Shown: positions 15,301-23,339 of the stretch, one piece after another
Layout: every line of letters starts with the position of its first letter
Numbering within the stretch: the first letter of the stretch is position 1
Program-made: the position numbers and the translations under genes
The notes under the pieces: model-generated
Seen by the model: the letters and a program-made list of their open reading frames with translations, nothing else
What the model was told of the DNA's origin: nothing
The model's database searches: none
Source: Euleptes europaea
Taxonomy: Eukaryota > Chordata > Lepidosauria > Squamata > Sphaerodactylidae
Reading direction: 5' to 3'
DNA: 64,000 nt
NCBI RefSeq assembly: GCF_029931775.1
Contig: NC_079324.1
Location: 60,705,268 to 60,769,267 of the forward strand

Positions 15301-15520
15301 AACCCATGTACTTGGGAGTAGCCCCCCCAAAAAGAGCCGCGATTAAGTTTAAGACAAACCATAAGAAAGGACTTAATCTTGGCCCTTGTCTCCCAAAATA
15401 TGTCTATCCATTAGATCCATCAGTTTACAAAGTTGGGTAAAACCCAATTTATATCCTAAAGAGGATTTTATTTTGTTTTGTTACCTGGGGAGAAGTGGAG
15501 GGTGGCAGTGATGAATTCAT
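320..15520 (-). CDS. CCDC62: CCDC62, coiled-coil domain-containing protein 62 (C-terminal end outside window)
   Basis: Coding exons in transcription order are 15520-15485, 15160-14968, 13359-13193, 10669-10568, 9698-9527, 6767-6666, 5213-5125, 3628-3528 and 1041 to about 325 or 320. Every junction keeps phase. The protein starts [12 protein letters not shown] and continues with long heptad-rich coiled coil such as [32 protein letters not shown] and [12 protein letters not shown], all close to what I remember of human CCDC62. The large last visible exon carries [10 protein letters not shown], matching human EWMSIFKPSK. Two donors are possible for that exon (AAAG|GTTAGG at 325, TTAG|GTATTT at 320). 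The remaining C-terminus lies left of the window. The family protein is a testis-enriched nuclear coiled-coil cofactor reported to bind oestrogen receptors and to be needed for spermatid development. DENR lies upstream in the same orientation, as in human. No inactivating change was seen. Confidence 0.93.
1421..1472. mobile_element. Terminal fragment of a hAT-type element
   Basis: The sequence from AGGGGTGGGGAATGTAAGG to the TSD of the nested element matches, in reverse, the right ends of the elements at 19651-20025 and 54554-55245. A second element was inserted into it and its remainder is missing. Confidence 0.6.
1473..2349. mobile_element. Non-autonomous hAT-type DNA element with TSD
   Basis: Terminal inverted repeats AGGGGTGGGGAACC / GGTTCCCCACCCCT are flanked by a perfect 8-bp duplication, ATTTAGAA, at 1465-1472 and 2350-2357. 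The 877-bp interior has no transposase. It holds a GT/G run (about 1819-1850) and a pyrimidine-rich block (about 1895-2072). Confidence 0.8.
1895..2072 (+). repeat. Polypyrimidine low-complexity tract
   Basis: About 175 bp of almost pure C/T lies inside the hAT-type element. It yields long open frames in several phases that are not genes. Confidence 0.8.
2352..3180 (-). mobile_element. CR1 LINE, end of reverse transcriptase ORF plus 3' UTR
   Basis: The minus strand encodes the C-terminal part of a CR1 reverse transcriptase ([53 protein letters not shown]), about 196 residues in one open frame. The usual CR1 3' UTR and terminal ATCATAGAATCATAGAG follow. It is 5' truncated. Confidence 0.92.
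3165..3262 (-). mobile_element. Second small CR1 fragment
   Basis: It repeats the segment seen at about 2878-2970 of the neighbouring CR1 (CCAAAACTGAACACAATAC and following) with many differences, so it is a separate, older copy. Confidence 0.65.
3881..4345. mobile_element. Short DNA element with TIRs, split by a SINE
   Basis: The ends TTTTCACACATGCTGAATAA and, in reverse, CTTTCACACATGCTAAATAA form imperfect inverted repeats. The CORE-like SINE at 3925-4235 interrupts it. No coding capacity is visible. Confidence 0.55.
3925..4235 (-). mobile_element. CORE/MIR-like tRNA SINE
   Basis: On the minus strand it has a tRNA-like head (GTGGTTAAAAGTGGTGG), a MIR-like core (CTGGGTGACCTTGGGCTAG) and a tail ending CCAACTCTTCTTC. 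The same family recurs at 10681, 13545, 26400, 42350, 46155 and 52720. Confidence 0.8.
4350..4510 (+). mobile_element. MIR/L2-like remnant
   Basis: A decayed core (CCAAGTTCAGATTCTCACTC, then CACTCAGCCTAACTTATC) resembles the MIR core and tail. Similar remnants lie at 16060-16240, 39030-39245 and 44570-44765. Confidence 0.45.
5600..6020. mobile_element. L2-like LINE tail with older MIR-like piece
   Basis: The right part ends AAAGGCGGGATATAAATTTT and an AAATAAATAA tail, typical of L2-clade 3' ends. The left part (about 5640-5770) resembles a reversed MIR-like core. Confidence 0.5.
7105..7340. mobile_element. Short palindromic-ended element
   Basis: GAATCCCCAGCTTTTCTTTT and, reversed, TGAATTCCCAGCTTTCATTA act as inverted ends. 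A related copy lies at 40375-40600. A 24-bp AT palindrome is centred near 7272. Confidence 0.45.
7345..7660 (+). mobile_element. tRNA-derived SINE (GCCCCGTGGCACA head)
   Basis: A-box-like GTGGCACAAAGTGTAAGC and B-box-like GAGTTCGATCCC are followed by a body containing AAGGCAATGGCAAACCACC. The family recurs at 61780-62035 (+) and 9030-9190 (-). Confidence 0.75.
7680..8280 (+). mobile_element. LINE fragments; second part carries a C-terminal zinc-knuckle ORF
   Basis: 7680-7800 resembles an L2-like tail. 7805-8056 encodes 83 residues including [19 protein letters not shown], a Cys/His knuckle typical of the end of R4/L2-type LINE proteins. A 3' UTR ending near 8275 (AATAAAGGAGATTGTTG) follows. 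The exact clade is uncertain. Confidence 0.6.
8425..8720 (-). mobile_element. L2-like LINE 3' UTR fragment
   Basis: The text around GGCAGGCCATTCCACAAGG and GAGAAGGCATGTGTACC matches in type the L2-like 3' UTR at 41790-42345. Confidence 0.5.
9030..9190 (-). mobile_element. tRNA-derived SINE fragment
   Basis: The reverse strand carries AAGGCAATGGCAAACCGCC and GTGCTTGCACAGGGGAC, the body and tail of the SINE family described at 7345-7660. The head is missing. Confidence 0.65.
10365..10551. mobile_element. 187-bp hAT-type element with perfect TSD
   Basis: The ends CAGGGGTGTCAAAC / GTTTGACACCCCTG are perfect 14-bp inverted repeats. The 8-bp duplication GGATACGT lies at 10357-10364 and 10552-10559. 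The right end is 17 nt from a CCDC62 exon. Confidence 0.88.
10681..10997 (-). mobile_element. CORE/MIR-like SINE beside a CCDC62 acceptor
   Basis: Full-length member of the family at 3925-4235. Its 3' tail (CCAACTCTTCTTCTTACTTT on the minus strand) stops 11 nt before the CCDC62 exon at 10669. Confidence 0.82.
11160..11630 (+). mobile_element. L1 LINE 3' end
   Basis: It encodes the end of an L1-type ORF2 ([20 protein letters not shown], then [16 protein letters not shown]). A 3' UTR, AATAAATAAAATG and an A-rich tail follow. Confidence 0.7.
11935..12145 (+). mobile_element. GGTTGCCAGG-type DNA element
   Basis: Starts AAGGTTGCCAGGTCCCTC and ends CTGGAGGTTGGCCACCCT, with a body CCATTTTCTCCAGGGGAAC. 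A GC-rich short element without coding capacity. Copies also lie at 46840, 53355, 57830-58187 and 59540. Confidence 0.65.
12225..12430 (+). mobile_element. L2-like tail remnant
   Basis: T-rich sequence leading into CAGGGGTGGGATATAAATGC, a decayed L2-type 3' end. Confidence 0.4.
13545..13825 (-). mobile_element. CORE/MIR-like SINE
   Basis: Same family as 3925-4235 (GTTGGTTTTTATATGCCGAC tail, then head near 13810). It is preceded by an AGG-rich run. Confidence 0.8.
13895..14032 (-). mobile_element. 5S rRNA-derived SINE fragment
   Basis: On the minus strand the 5S internal-promoter region is recognisable (GAAGCTAAACAGGGTTGG, GTACTTGG, GGGAGACCACC), with the SINE body after it. The Bov-B-like tail is missing. 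Confidence 0.7.
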
Positions 15521-15550
15521 AGAGACTCCCGTATCAGGTATCCACTCAGG
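15485..15550 (-). other. CCDC62: CCDC62 exon 2 (start-codon exon)
   Basis: The acceptor is TTTAAAG|CCTGAG and the donor CCCCAG|GTAACA. Only the last 36 nt, from the ATG at 15520-15518, are taken as coding. The ATG sits in the same place as the human start (human begins MNPPAAFLAGRQ). The 30 nt upstream include an in-frame stop, which supports this start. Confidence 0.75.
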
Positions 15551-16059
15551 CTTTAAAAAAGACAGTAGGCAGTTTTCAAGATTCAGTTTCATTATCTACT
15601 GACGTAACAAATCCTATTCTTGGGCGCTTCACCTCATCTGTATGGATAAGAGAGGAGAGGGGAAAATATATGGAAAACTAAAATCCGCCAGCAATAAGGG
15701 GTCACACACATCCTGGGAGGCGGGAAGTACGATCTTGGAGAAAATGTACATTCTTAAACTCTCAGGAAGGAAAGGGCAAAAACATAATAAGGCAGATATT
15801 TCATAGACTTCACATACATAAGGGACGAGGGTGGGAGGGAGAAATTCACTAGCAGGTATTATCCAGCTTTGGCAACCACATAGTCAAATTTGCATTCAGC
15901 AGTGACGCTCATTGGGTGGTCTTGAGTGAATTGCCATCTCTTAGCCTATTCTACCTTACAGGGTTGTTGTAATGTTAAGATAGGGCAAACACATGCATAC
16001 AGTCCTGGGTGCAAACAAGATGGGTGGGCAACAGATTGATAAACCTACAGAACAGCACG

Positions 16060-16240
16060 GGGGCAGCGGCAGTTAGCGCGTCAGAGAAGATCCAGATTCA
16101 TATTCCTGCAGAACCATGAAACTTATTGGGTAACTCTGGGTGACTCGCTCTGTCTCAGCCTAACCTACTTTACAGGGCTGTTGTAGGGGATAAAATTACG
16201 CCTCTCTGAGCTCCTTGGAGGAAGGGAGAGATAAGAATGA
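16060..16240 (+). mobile_element. MIR/L2-like remnant
   Basis: GGGTAACTCTGGGTGACTCG and CAGCCTAACCTACTTTACAG, followed by GGGCTGTTGTAGGGGATAAA, are MIR-like. A weaker copy lies at about 15880-16000. Confidence 0.45.
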
Positions 16241-17104
16241 AATAATTCCTATACCAAGGAAAGCTAGAGCGATGCAGAGGTCCTGAATCACGGAGATCCC
16301 CTGGATCAGACCCCGTCCTCCCCCAGCCATCAAGCTCCTGGGGGTAACGATGGATCAACCAGTCTCTCTCTCTCTCTCAGCCTACCTTGCCTGGGTGTAG
16401 TGAACATACAATGAGGGGGAGACAATGCATGCTACCCTAAATTCCTTGGGGGTGCATGGATAGATTGAGCCAGTATGACATAGTGGTTACTGTGCCGGAG
16501 TATAAAGAAGAGGAGACAAGAACAATGTAAACAGCTTTGGTCCCCACTGGGTTAGATTAGATAAATGCAAGACTACTTTTTTTTTCACATCCACCCAAAA
16601 AAGAGGAGGTTGTCTTACACCGACAAACAAGTTACAGTTACGTTTAATAATTTGTGTGTGTGTAACATTTTAGAGGGTTGCTTTACATTCAAAATCATCT
16701 TCCTTTTGAGTAAACACAGCAGATAGACAGACAGGCACGTAATATAAAGACAACTGTGTTCAATCAGTTCAAAGGTTCATCCCACCCAATATCCTATTTC
16801 ACACAGTTGTCCCCCCACCGAAGATCCACAAGCAGGCTACAAATACCAACGTCATCCCCTATTGTTGCCCCCCCCAGCAAATTATACTCAGAAATTTTCT
16901 GCCACTGAACATGGAGGATCACTCACTGGTCCACTCTTCCATCATTTAACCCAACCCCCTTTCCCAGCCAACCCAACCAGTGGCCATCCCTACATCCTGT
17001 GAGAAGGGGGGAAGCAAAGGGGGCTCGGGTGTCACCCTCCCCTTCCCACCCCACAAAGCAGACATTAAATGGACGGAGTCTTTTTACTAATCACCCAACT
17101 GAAG

Positions 17105-17425
17105 GAACATAAGAGCCCTGCTGGACCAGTGGTCCATCTAGTCCAGCATCTTGCCTTTCACAGTGGCCGGCTAGCCTCTCCGGAGGACCAGCCACAGGGT
17201 ACAGAGGCTGAGTCCTTCCCTTGATGTTGCCTCCTGGCACTGGGATTCAGGGGTTGACTGCCTCTGAACGTGGAGGTTCACTTTAGTCACCATGGCTAGC
17301 AGCCACTGATAGACCTGTCCTCCATGAATCTATCAAATCCCCTTTTAAAGCCATATATGCCTGTGGCCATCACTACATTTCAATCACTTGCTGTGTGAAG
17401 AAGTATTTCATTTTCTCCGTCACAT
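17105..17425 (-). mobile_element. CR1 3' end, older subfamily
   Basis: AACATAAGAGCCCTGCTGGA reversed is a CR1 terminus. The body differs strongly from the younger subfamily at 18230-18890. Confidence 0.75.
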
Positions 17426-17429
17426 AGGA

Positions 17430-17560
17430 CGCACAGGAAGCTGCTTTACACTGAATCAGACCTTTCGTCCATCAAAATCGGTATTGTCTACTCTGACTGG
17501 CAGTGGCTCGGGCACAGGTCTTTCACATCACCTATTGATCAACTGAGGCTGACTTCTTGT
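17430..17560 (-). mobile_element. tRNA-SINE (GGGGCTGTGGCTCAGTGG family), tail part
   Basis: Contains CAGGAAGCTGCTTTACACTG and TCAAAATCGGTATTGTCTAC, the tail of the SINE family at 20315-20770. Confidence 0.65.
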
Positions 17561-17904
17561 GAAGGTACTGACTGGACCTCTTTCTTCCTTTCTATGGCAG
17601 CTTTCCCCCAAGCCTTCTGGCAGCTTTACCGGGAGTGCTAGGACAAGGCGTGCGACGTGACGTCGACATAGCACGGCACAAATCGCCATTCTCAGCCCCC
17701 GCCGGTTGCCAGGAGGGACATGGCAACCCTAGTTACTGAACAGTGCTTTACAACCCAACGTCTACTACAACACTGAAATGAAGAAACTCCTCTCCAAATA
17801 CATTCGGACACTGCCATTATAGAGTGGAGTTATGCTGCAGGACAAACAGTGCCCCCAAACCAGAGCCAGTAATGCTAATGCTGAAAATTGGTTCAGAATT
17901 GTTA

Positions 17905-18130
17905 GGAATCAAGTTCTGAATGCCAAGCTGGGGCCCAGTGTCTGTATGTGCATTGGTCTTGGGGGCACCCTACTTGGGAGCAGCTGGCACAAAAACTGGA
18001 CTTTGGACCAGGACCTAGCATGCGCCCCCTCAGAAGGCATAGTCCCTTGAATGTGGGGGCGTATGATATGTGGTGGTCCAAACTTTATTTTGGGAGTGTA
18101 GAAGGCACACAACTGCTCCAGTTCCTTATT
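17905..18130 (+). repeat. Unclassified direct repeat, copy 1
   Basis: GGGAGCAGCTGGCACA through GATATGTGGTGGTCCAAAC is repeated with modest divergence at 18895-19045 in the same orientation. A CR1 lies between the copies. Confidence 0.6.
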
Positions 18131-18229
18131 CAACGCTTCTTTGAAATACAGGCTTCGGGGGGGGGACGGACCCAAAAAGAAGCCAGTGATGCCACAACCA
18201 GTGTTTGGACCGGGCACCACTGAATGTCT

Positions 18230-18890
18230 TCTTGCAGGGGACAGTCTCTGGAGCCCCAGTGCTTGTATACCTAAATAAGGATATTACAAAGCTTGAGAAG
18301 GTGCAGAAAAGAGCAACCAAAACGATTAGGGGACTGGAGCAACTGCCCTATGAGGAGTGGATAAAACACTTAGAGCTGTTTAGCTTGGAAAGAAGGCGGC
18401 GAAGGGGAGACATGATAGAGATCTATAAAATTATGCATGGTTTGGAGAGAGAGGACAGGGAGAAGCTTTTCTCCCTCTCTCATAATACTAGAACACGGGG
18501 TCATCTGCTGAAGCTGGAGGGTGAGAGATTCAAAACTGATAAAAAGAAGTATTTCTTCACACAACGCATAGTTAAATTGTGGAACTCCCTGCCCCAGGAT
18601 GTGGTGATGGCTGCCAACTTGGAAGGCTTTAAGAGGGGAGTAGACATGTTCATGGAGGAGAGGGCTATTCATGGCTACTAGTTAAAATGGATACTAGTCA
18701 TGATGCATACCTATTCTCTCCAGGATCAGAGAGGAGCATGCCAAATATATTAGGTGCTGTGGAACACAGGCAGCATGCTTCTGCTGCAGTCGTCTTGTTT
18801 GTGGGCTTCCTAGAGGCATCTGGTTGGCTACTGTGTGAACAGACTGCTGGACTTGATGGACCTTGGTCTGATCCAGCAGGGCTTATGTAT
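18230..18890 (+). mobile_element. CR1 LINE, RT C-terminus plus 3' UTR
   Basis: One open frame encodes [58 protein letters not shown] and [12 protein letters not shown]. The 3' UTR follows to about 18890. This is the best reference copy in the window for the many short CR1 tails. Confidence 0.9.
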
Positions 18891-18894
18891 GTGG

Positions 18895-19045
18895 ATTTGT
18901 CCTGGGGGTACTCCACTTGGGAGCAGCTGGCACAAGAACTGGACTTTGGACCAGTACCTAGCATGCGCCCCCTCGGATGGCACAGTCCCCTGAATTTGGG
19001 TGTGTATGATATGTGGTGGTCCAAACTTTCTTTTGGGGTACAGAG
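18895..19045 (+). repeat. Unclassified direct repeat, copy 2
   Basis: Homologous to 17905-18130 (GGGAGCAGCTGGCACA, CTAGCATGCGCCCCCTC, ATGTGGTGGTCCAAAC). Confidence 0.6.
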
Positions 19046-19194
19046 ATTTTAAATTGCCCTCCATATCATTCAGGAACTAGGAAATGTGAATAAGGATCTG
19101 GGAACCAACTTCATCCTCCTTACTGCCTCGTCCTTTTAACTGGCGATGCCGGGAGATTGCACCTGCAACCTCCTGCATGCAATGTGAAGGCTCT

Positions 19195-19500
19195 TCCACT
19201 GAGCAACAGCCCTTTCTGTCCTGAATCTACTGCCCATCAGCTTCACCGGATGCCCTCAAGTTCTAGTATTTTAGGAGAGGGAGAAAAAGTTCTTTTTGGT
19301 CAACTCTCTCCACCCGTGCATAATTTTAGAAACTTCCCTCATGCCCCCCCTTTTAGTTGTCTCTTTTCTAAACCGAAAAGTCTCAGATCCTTCAGCTTTT
19401 CCTCATAGGGAAGTGGATCCAAGCCTCCAGTGGCCTTGCTTGCCCTCTTCTGCACTTTGTCCAGCTCTGCTGTGTCCTTTTTGAGATATGGTGACCACAT
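19195..19500 (-). mobile_element. CR1 fragment, another subfamily
   Basis: Reversed CR1 RT-end sequence with TCCTCATAGGGAAGTGGATC and TTGCCCTCTTCTGCACTTTG. Confidence 0.65.
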
Positions 19501-19504
19501 GAAA

Positions 19505-20100
19505 GCATGAAGCTGCCTGACACTGAATCAGACCTTTGGTCCATCAAAGTCAGTATTGTCTACTCAGACTGGCAGTGGCCCCTCTCCATGGCTCTCCAGG
19601 GTCTCAGGCAGAGGTCTTTCACATCACCTACCTGCCTGGTCCCTTTAACGCAAGGGTGGGGAACCTTTTCTCCACCAAGGGCCATGTGGATATTTATAAC
19701 ATCATTTGCGGGCCATACAAAATTATCAACTTAAAAATTAGCCAATACGTTTCTCCATGGCCCAGGTGGGAAAGGGTTAACACAGTTTTCTGGGCAATCC
19801 TATCAGCTCCATAGCTAACGACTCTTCTGCAAGGGGGGGGAAATGTTCCTTTTCTCAGCAAAACAAACTCACATCCTCCTTGAATAGAGGCTATTCCACG
19901 GGAGGGGGGCGGATCTCCAGTCTTAGATCCTTCTGAACTAGAGATCTGCCAGGACCCACGAAAGGCCAAATCAAATGATTTTGCGGGCCTTAAATGGCCC
20001 CCGGGCCTGACGTTCCCCACCCCTGCTTTAACTGGAGATGCCAGGGATTGAACCCGGGACCTTCTGCATGCCAAGCAGATGCTCTTCCACTGAGCCATGG
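19505..20100 (-). mobile_element. tRNA-SINE split by a hAT-type element
   Basis: The SINE tail is at 19505-19650 and the tRNA-like head at 20026-20100 (CATGCAGAAGGTCCCGGG, GGTTCAATCCC reversed). The hAT-type element at 19651-20025 separates them. Confidence 0.8.
19651..20025. mobile_element. hAT-type element inside a SINE
   Basis: Ends CAAGGGTGGGGAACC / GTTCCCCACCCCTG. The 8-bp target duplication is CTTTAACG at 19643-19650 and CTTTAACT at 20026-20033 (one difference). Confidence 0.82.
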
Positions 20101-20314
20101 CCCCTCCATCCCTTGCTGGTAGCCAACCCCAGCCAGAAGATAGCAACTGGTCGCCATGCTGAATGTCTTCGGTAGGACTGACAACTCTGGGTTGGCAAAA
20201 AACCTGGATATTTGGTAATGGAGCCTGGCGAGGACAGGGATCTCAGCAGGGTCTAATGCTGTATGGTCCACCCTCCAAAGCTCACATTTTCTCCAGGGGA
20301 GTTGGCCATGGCCT

Positions 20315-20770
20315 CGGTCCATCAAAGTCAGTATTGTCTGCTCAGACCGGCAGCGGCTCTCCAGGGTCTCAGGCAGAGGTCTTTCCCATCACCTACTTGC
20401 CCAGTTCTTTGAACTAGAGATGCCGGGGATTGAACTTGGGACCTTCTGCATGCCAAGCAGAGGCTCCACCACTGAGCCACAGCCCCTCTCCATGGCTCTC
20501 CAGGGTCTCAGGCAGGGGTCTTTCATATCACCTACTTGCCTGGTCCCTTTAACTGGGGATGCCAGGGATTGAACCCGGGACCTTCTGCATGCCAAGCAGA
20601 GGCTCCACCACTGAGCCACAGCCCCTCTCCATGGCTCTCCAGGGTCTCAGGCAGGGGTCTTTCACATCACCTACTTGCCTGGTCCCTTGAACTGGAGATG
20701 CCGGGGATTGAACCCGGGACCTCCTGCATGATAAGAAGAGGCTCTGCCACTGAGCCGCAGCCCCTCCCCA
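20315..20770 (-). repeat. Tandem array of three tRNA-SINE bodies
   Basis: GGCTCTCCAGGGTCTCAGGC recurs at about 20355, 20494 and 20633, an exact 139-bp spacing. Each unit has a tRNA-like head with GGTTCAATCCC on the minus strand. The array borders the CCDC62 CpG island. Confidence 0.8.
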
Positions 20771-21450
20771 TTGAACTATAAACTGCACAGCGCGCAGACC
20801 TTTGCAAAAAGGGGGCGTGATGCCAGCGGCAGAAAGGGGCCTCCCCGTTGCAAAGCAAGGCAGGGGCAGCAAAAGCAGCTGCTGAGGCTGCGACGGGGAA
20901 GCCCCCCCCTTCCCTGCCCCCCCCCACCTCGGAAGAGTCCCGAAACAACCGTCGCCCCCCACCCCGTTCCCAAAGTGGGTTTCCAGCGCTGTGGGGCTGG
21001 GGCGAGGCAGCCTCGGCCGGGCCCCCCCGGAAGGCCCACGGCGGGCGGGTTGCCAACGGGCTCCCCAGGGCCAGCAGGGCCCGGGGGAGGGGGAGGGGGA
21101 GGGGGGGCTGGAAGGTTGGCCACCCGCCCGCCATTGAGGCGGCCCGGCCTGAGGCTTCCCCCGACCCAGCAGGCCCCAAAGGCCGCCGGCCGGTTTCTTC
21201 GGCCTCCCCTCAGGGAAGGCCCCGGGGGAAGCCGGGGCCTCGCTTACCTGCCGCCGCCGGCTCCCGCGCCATCCCTTCGGCCTCCCTGTGCAGGCGGGCT
21301 CCGGGCGGACACGAGCCGGGGGCGCCCCCGCAGGCCGGCCGGGACCCTGCAGGAGGAGGAGGAGGCGCTGCTGCTGGCGCGGGGCTCGGCCCGGCTTCCT
21401 GGCGCCGGATCGGCACGCCCCACCCGTTTTAATCCGGAGTGGCCCCGGCA
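20765..21450. promoter_or_regulatory. CCDC62: CpG-island promoter of CCDC62
   Basis: This is about 690 bp of very GC-rich, CpG-dense sequence, unlike its AT-rich surroundings. It covers the probable first exon of CCDC62. A tandem array of SINE bodies abuts its left edge and a Bov-B tail its right edge. Confidence 0.7.
21248..21430 (-). other. CCDC62: Probable 5' UTR exon 1 of CCDC62
   Basis: A strong minus-strand donor, GGCAG|GTAAGCG at 21248/21247, lies in a CpG-rich block about 5.7 kb upstream of the start-codon exon. The 5' limit is a guess. An ATG at 21272-21270 in GGGATGG context would open a nine-codon reading frame that stops just inside exon 2, so it is a candidate upstream ORF and not the protein start. 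Confidence 0.6.
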
Positions 21451-21454
21451 CCCA

Positions 21455-22810
21455 GGGCAGGTGTCAAACCGCTTCCGACTCATGGCGACCCTATGAATGA
21501 AAGTCCTCCAAAGTGTCCTGTCTTTGACAGCCTGGCTCAGGTCTTGCAAAATTGAGGCCTGTGGCTTCCTTGATTGAGTCGGCCCATCTATTATTTTTTC
21601 TTTAAATATTTAAAATATATTTTTTAAAAAATATTTTTTCTTCAATTAACCTATCAAACATAAAGACAATATCCAATAATAAGAATAACAGTAATAAATA
21701 AAAAAGACAAGTAATTTAACAATATAGTGACTTCCCCCTCACCCTCTTCCATCTAAAAAAAAGTTGTATAAACTTTTGCTAACGGGACTAATCCCAATTT
21801 TTTTTTATTTTTCTAATTAACCTAATCTTATATCTAACATTATTAAATCAGTACCTAATACAAGATTAGTACAAAGTATATTTTAACTAATATATTTTAA
21901 TCCTATGCAGCATTATTAGATCAATACCTAATATAAAATTAATAAAAAGTGTAGACATCATCAAATCAGTAGTTAATATGAGATTAATAAAAGATGTAAA
22001 TAAGGGATTAGATAAAAAAATTCTAAATGGTCCCAATAATAAGAATAACAGTAATAATAAAAAAGACAAGTAATTTAACAATATAGTGACTTCCCCTCAC
22101 CCATCTAAAAATAAATTGTATAAACTTTTGCTAACGGGACTAATCCCAATATATATTTTTATTTTTCCAATTAACCTAATCTTATTATATCTAACATTAT
22201 TAAGTCAGTACCTAATACAAGATTAGTACAAAGTATATTTTAACTAATATATTTTAATCCTATGCAGCATTATTAGATCAATACCTAATATAAAATTAAT
22301 AAAAAGTGTAGACATCATCAAATCAGTAGTTAATATGAGATTAATAAAAGATGTAAATAAGGGATTAGATCAAAAAAATTTCTAAATCGTCCCAATAATA
22401 AGAATAACAGTAATAATAAAAAAGACAAGTAATATAACAATATAGTAGTCCGTCCATCTCTTGTTGGGGCTTCCTCTTTTCCTGCTGCCCTCAACTTTTC
22501 CCAGCATGACTGTCTTTTCCGGTGACTCTTGTCTTCTCATAATGTGACTAAAATACGATAGCCTCAGTTTAGTCATTTTAGCTTCTAGGGTCAGTTCAGG
22601 TTTGATTTGATCTATAACCCACTGATGCGGGTTTTTTTGGCACTCTCCTCCAACACCACATTTCAAAGGAATCTACGTTCTTCCCATCAGCTTTCTTCAT
22701 TGTCCAGCTTTCACACCCATAAATAGTAATAGGGAATATGATGGCATGAATGAACTTAATCTTGGTGGCCAGTGACACATGTGGTCCATCCCCCCCCCCC
22801 ATACAGGGCA
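21455..22810 (-). mobile_element. Bov-B (RTE) LINE 3' portion, split by an L1 insertion
   Basis: Parts at 21455-21588 and 22448-22810. The minus strand encodes TIYGCESWTMKKADGKNVDS, FEMWCWRRV, LSYFSHIMRRQESPEKTVML and GSRKRGSPNKRWTD, typical of the Bov-B C-terminus, and ends with GTCGCCATGAGTCGGAAGC. Confidence 0.88.
21589..22447 (-). mobile_element. L1-type 3' UTR insertion with internal tandem repeat
   Basis: AT-rich, with the poly(A) end at left as T runs. AATAATAAGAATAACAGTAA recurs at about 21675, 22035 and 22394, so a 360-bp unit is present twice plus a partial third. Similar target sequence flanks it (GTCGGCCCATCT and GTCCGTCCATCT). Confidence 0.6.
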
Positions 22811-22992
22811 TTTAAGGGAGGTTTTGCCTTGGATTTGCCACTCTCTAGATGCACATTTTCCCCATCCAAATTCTCAGAACTCAATAAGCACCTGTTGTGC
22901 ACACCCATGCAGAGTTTTGAGAATTTGGATGGGGAAAATGTGCATCTAGAGTGTGGCAAATCCAAGGCAAAACCTCCCATGCATAAATGGCC
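22808..22992. repeat. Foldback element with about 76-bp arms
   Basis: The left arm (GGAGGTTTTGCCTTGGATTT onward) pairs with the right arm ending AAATCCAAGGCAAAACCTCC almost without mismatch, across a spacer of about 30 bp. No coding capacity. Confidence 0.8.
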
Positions 22993-23159
22993 TGCACACT
23001 TCATCTATGTCAGACTTTCCTTCAGTGCATCTGCTCTGGAGCTCAAAAAAAGCAGCCTAAGTTTGATGCCAGTTTCTGCCAACTCAGACCAGCAATTCCA
23101 GAGCAGAATCTCAGCTTTTTTTCCCTACCACAAACATGGCATAACTATATACGGAAGAA

Positions 23160-23335
23160 CAGTTCAATTTTTATTCCCGTGGAATCTAGATTCAATATTG
23201 ACTCAATAAAGGAAGCCACAGCCCTCAGTTTGCAAGATCTGAACAAGGCTGTCAAAGACGAGACATTTTGGAGGACACTGATTCATAGGGTCGCCATGAG
23301 TCGGAAGCAACTTGACGGCACTTAACACACACCCC
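23160..23335 (+). mobile_element. Bov-B LINE 3' end
   Basis: Contains TTTGCAAGATCTGAACAAGG and GGGTCGCCATGAGTCGGAAG, ending in CACTTAACACACAC. Confidence 0.85.
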
Positions 23336-23339
23336 CCAC

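Noticed and set aside
20549-21496. Long open frames up to 300 residues on both strands
   Set aside because: They lie in the CpG island of CCDC62, where GC richness removes stops. No conserved domain or splice pattern supports them.
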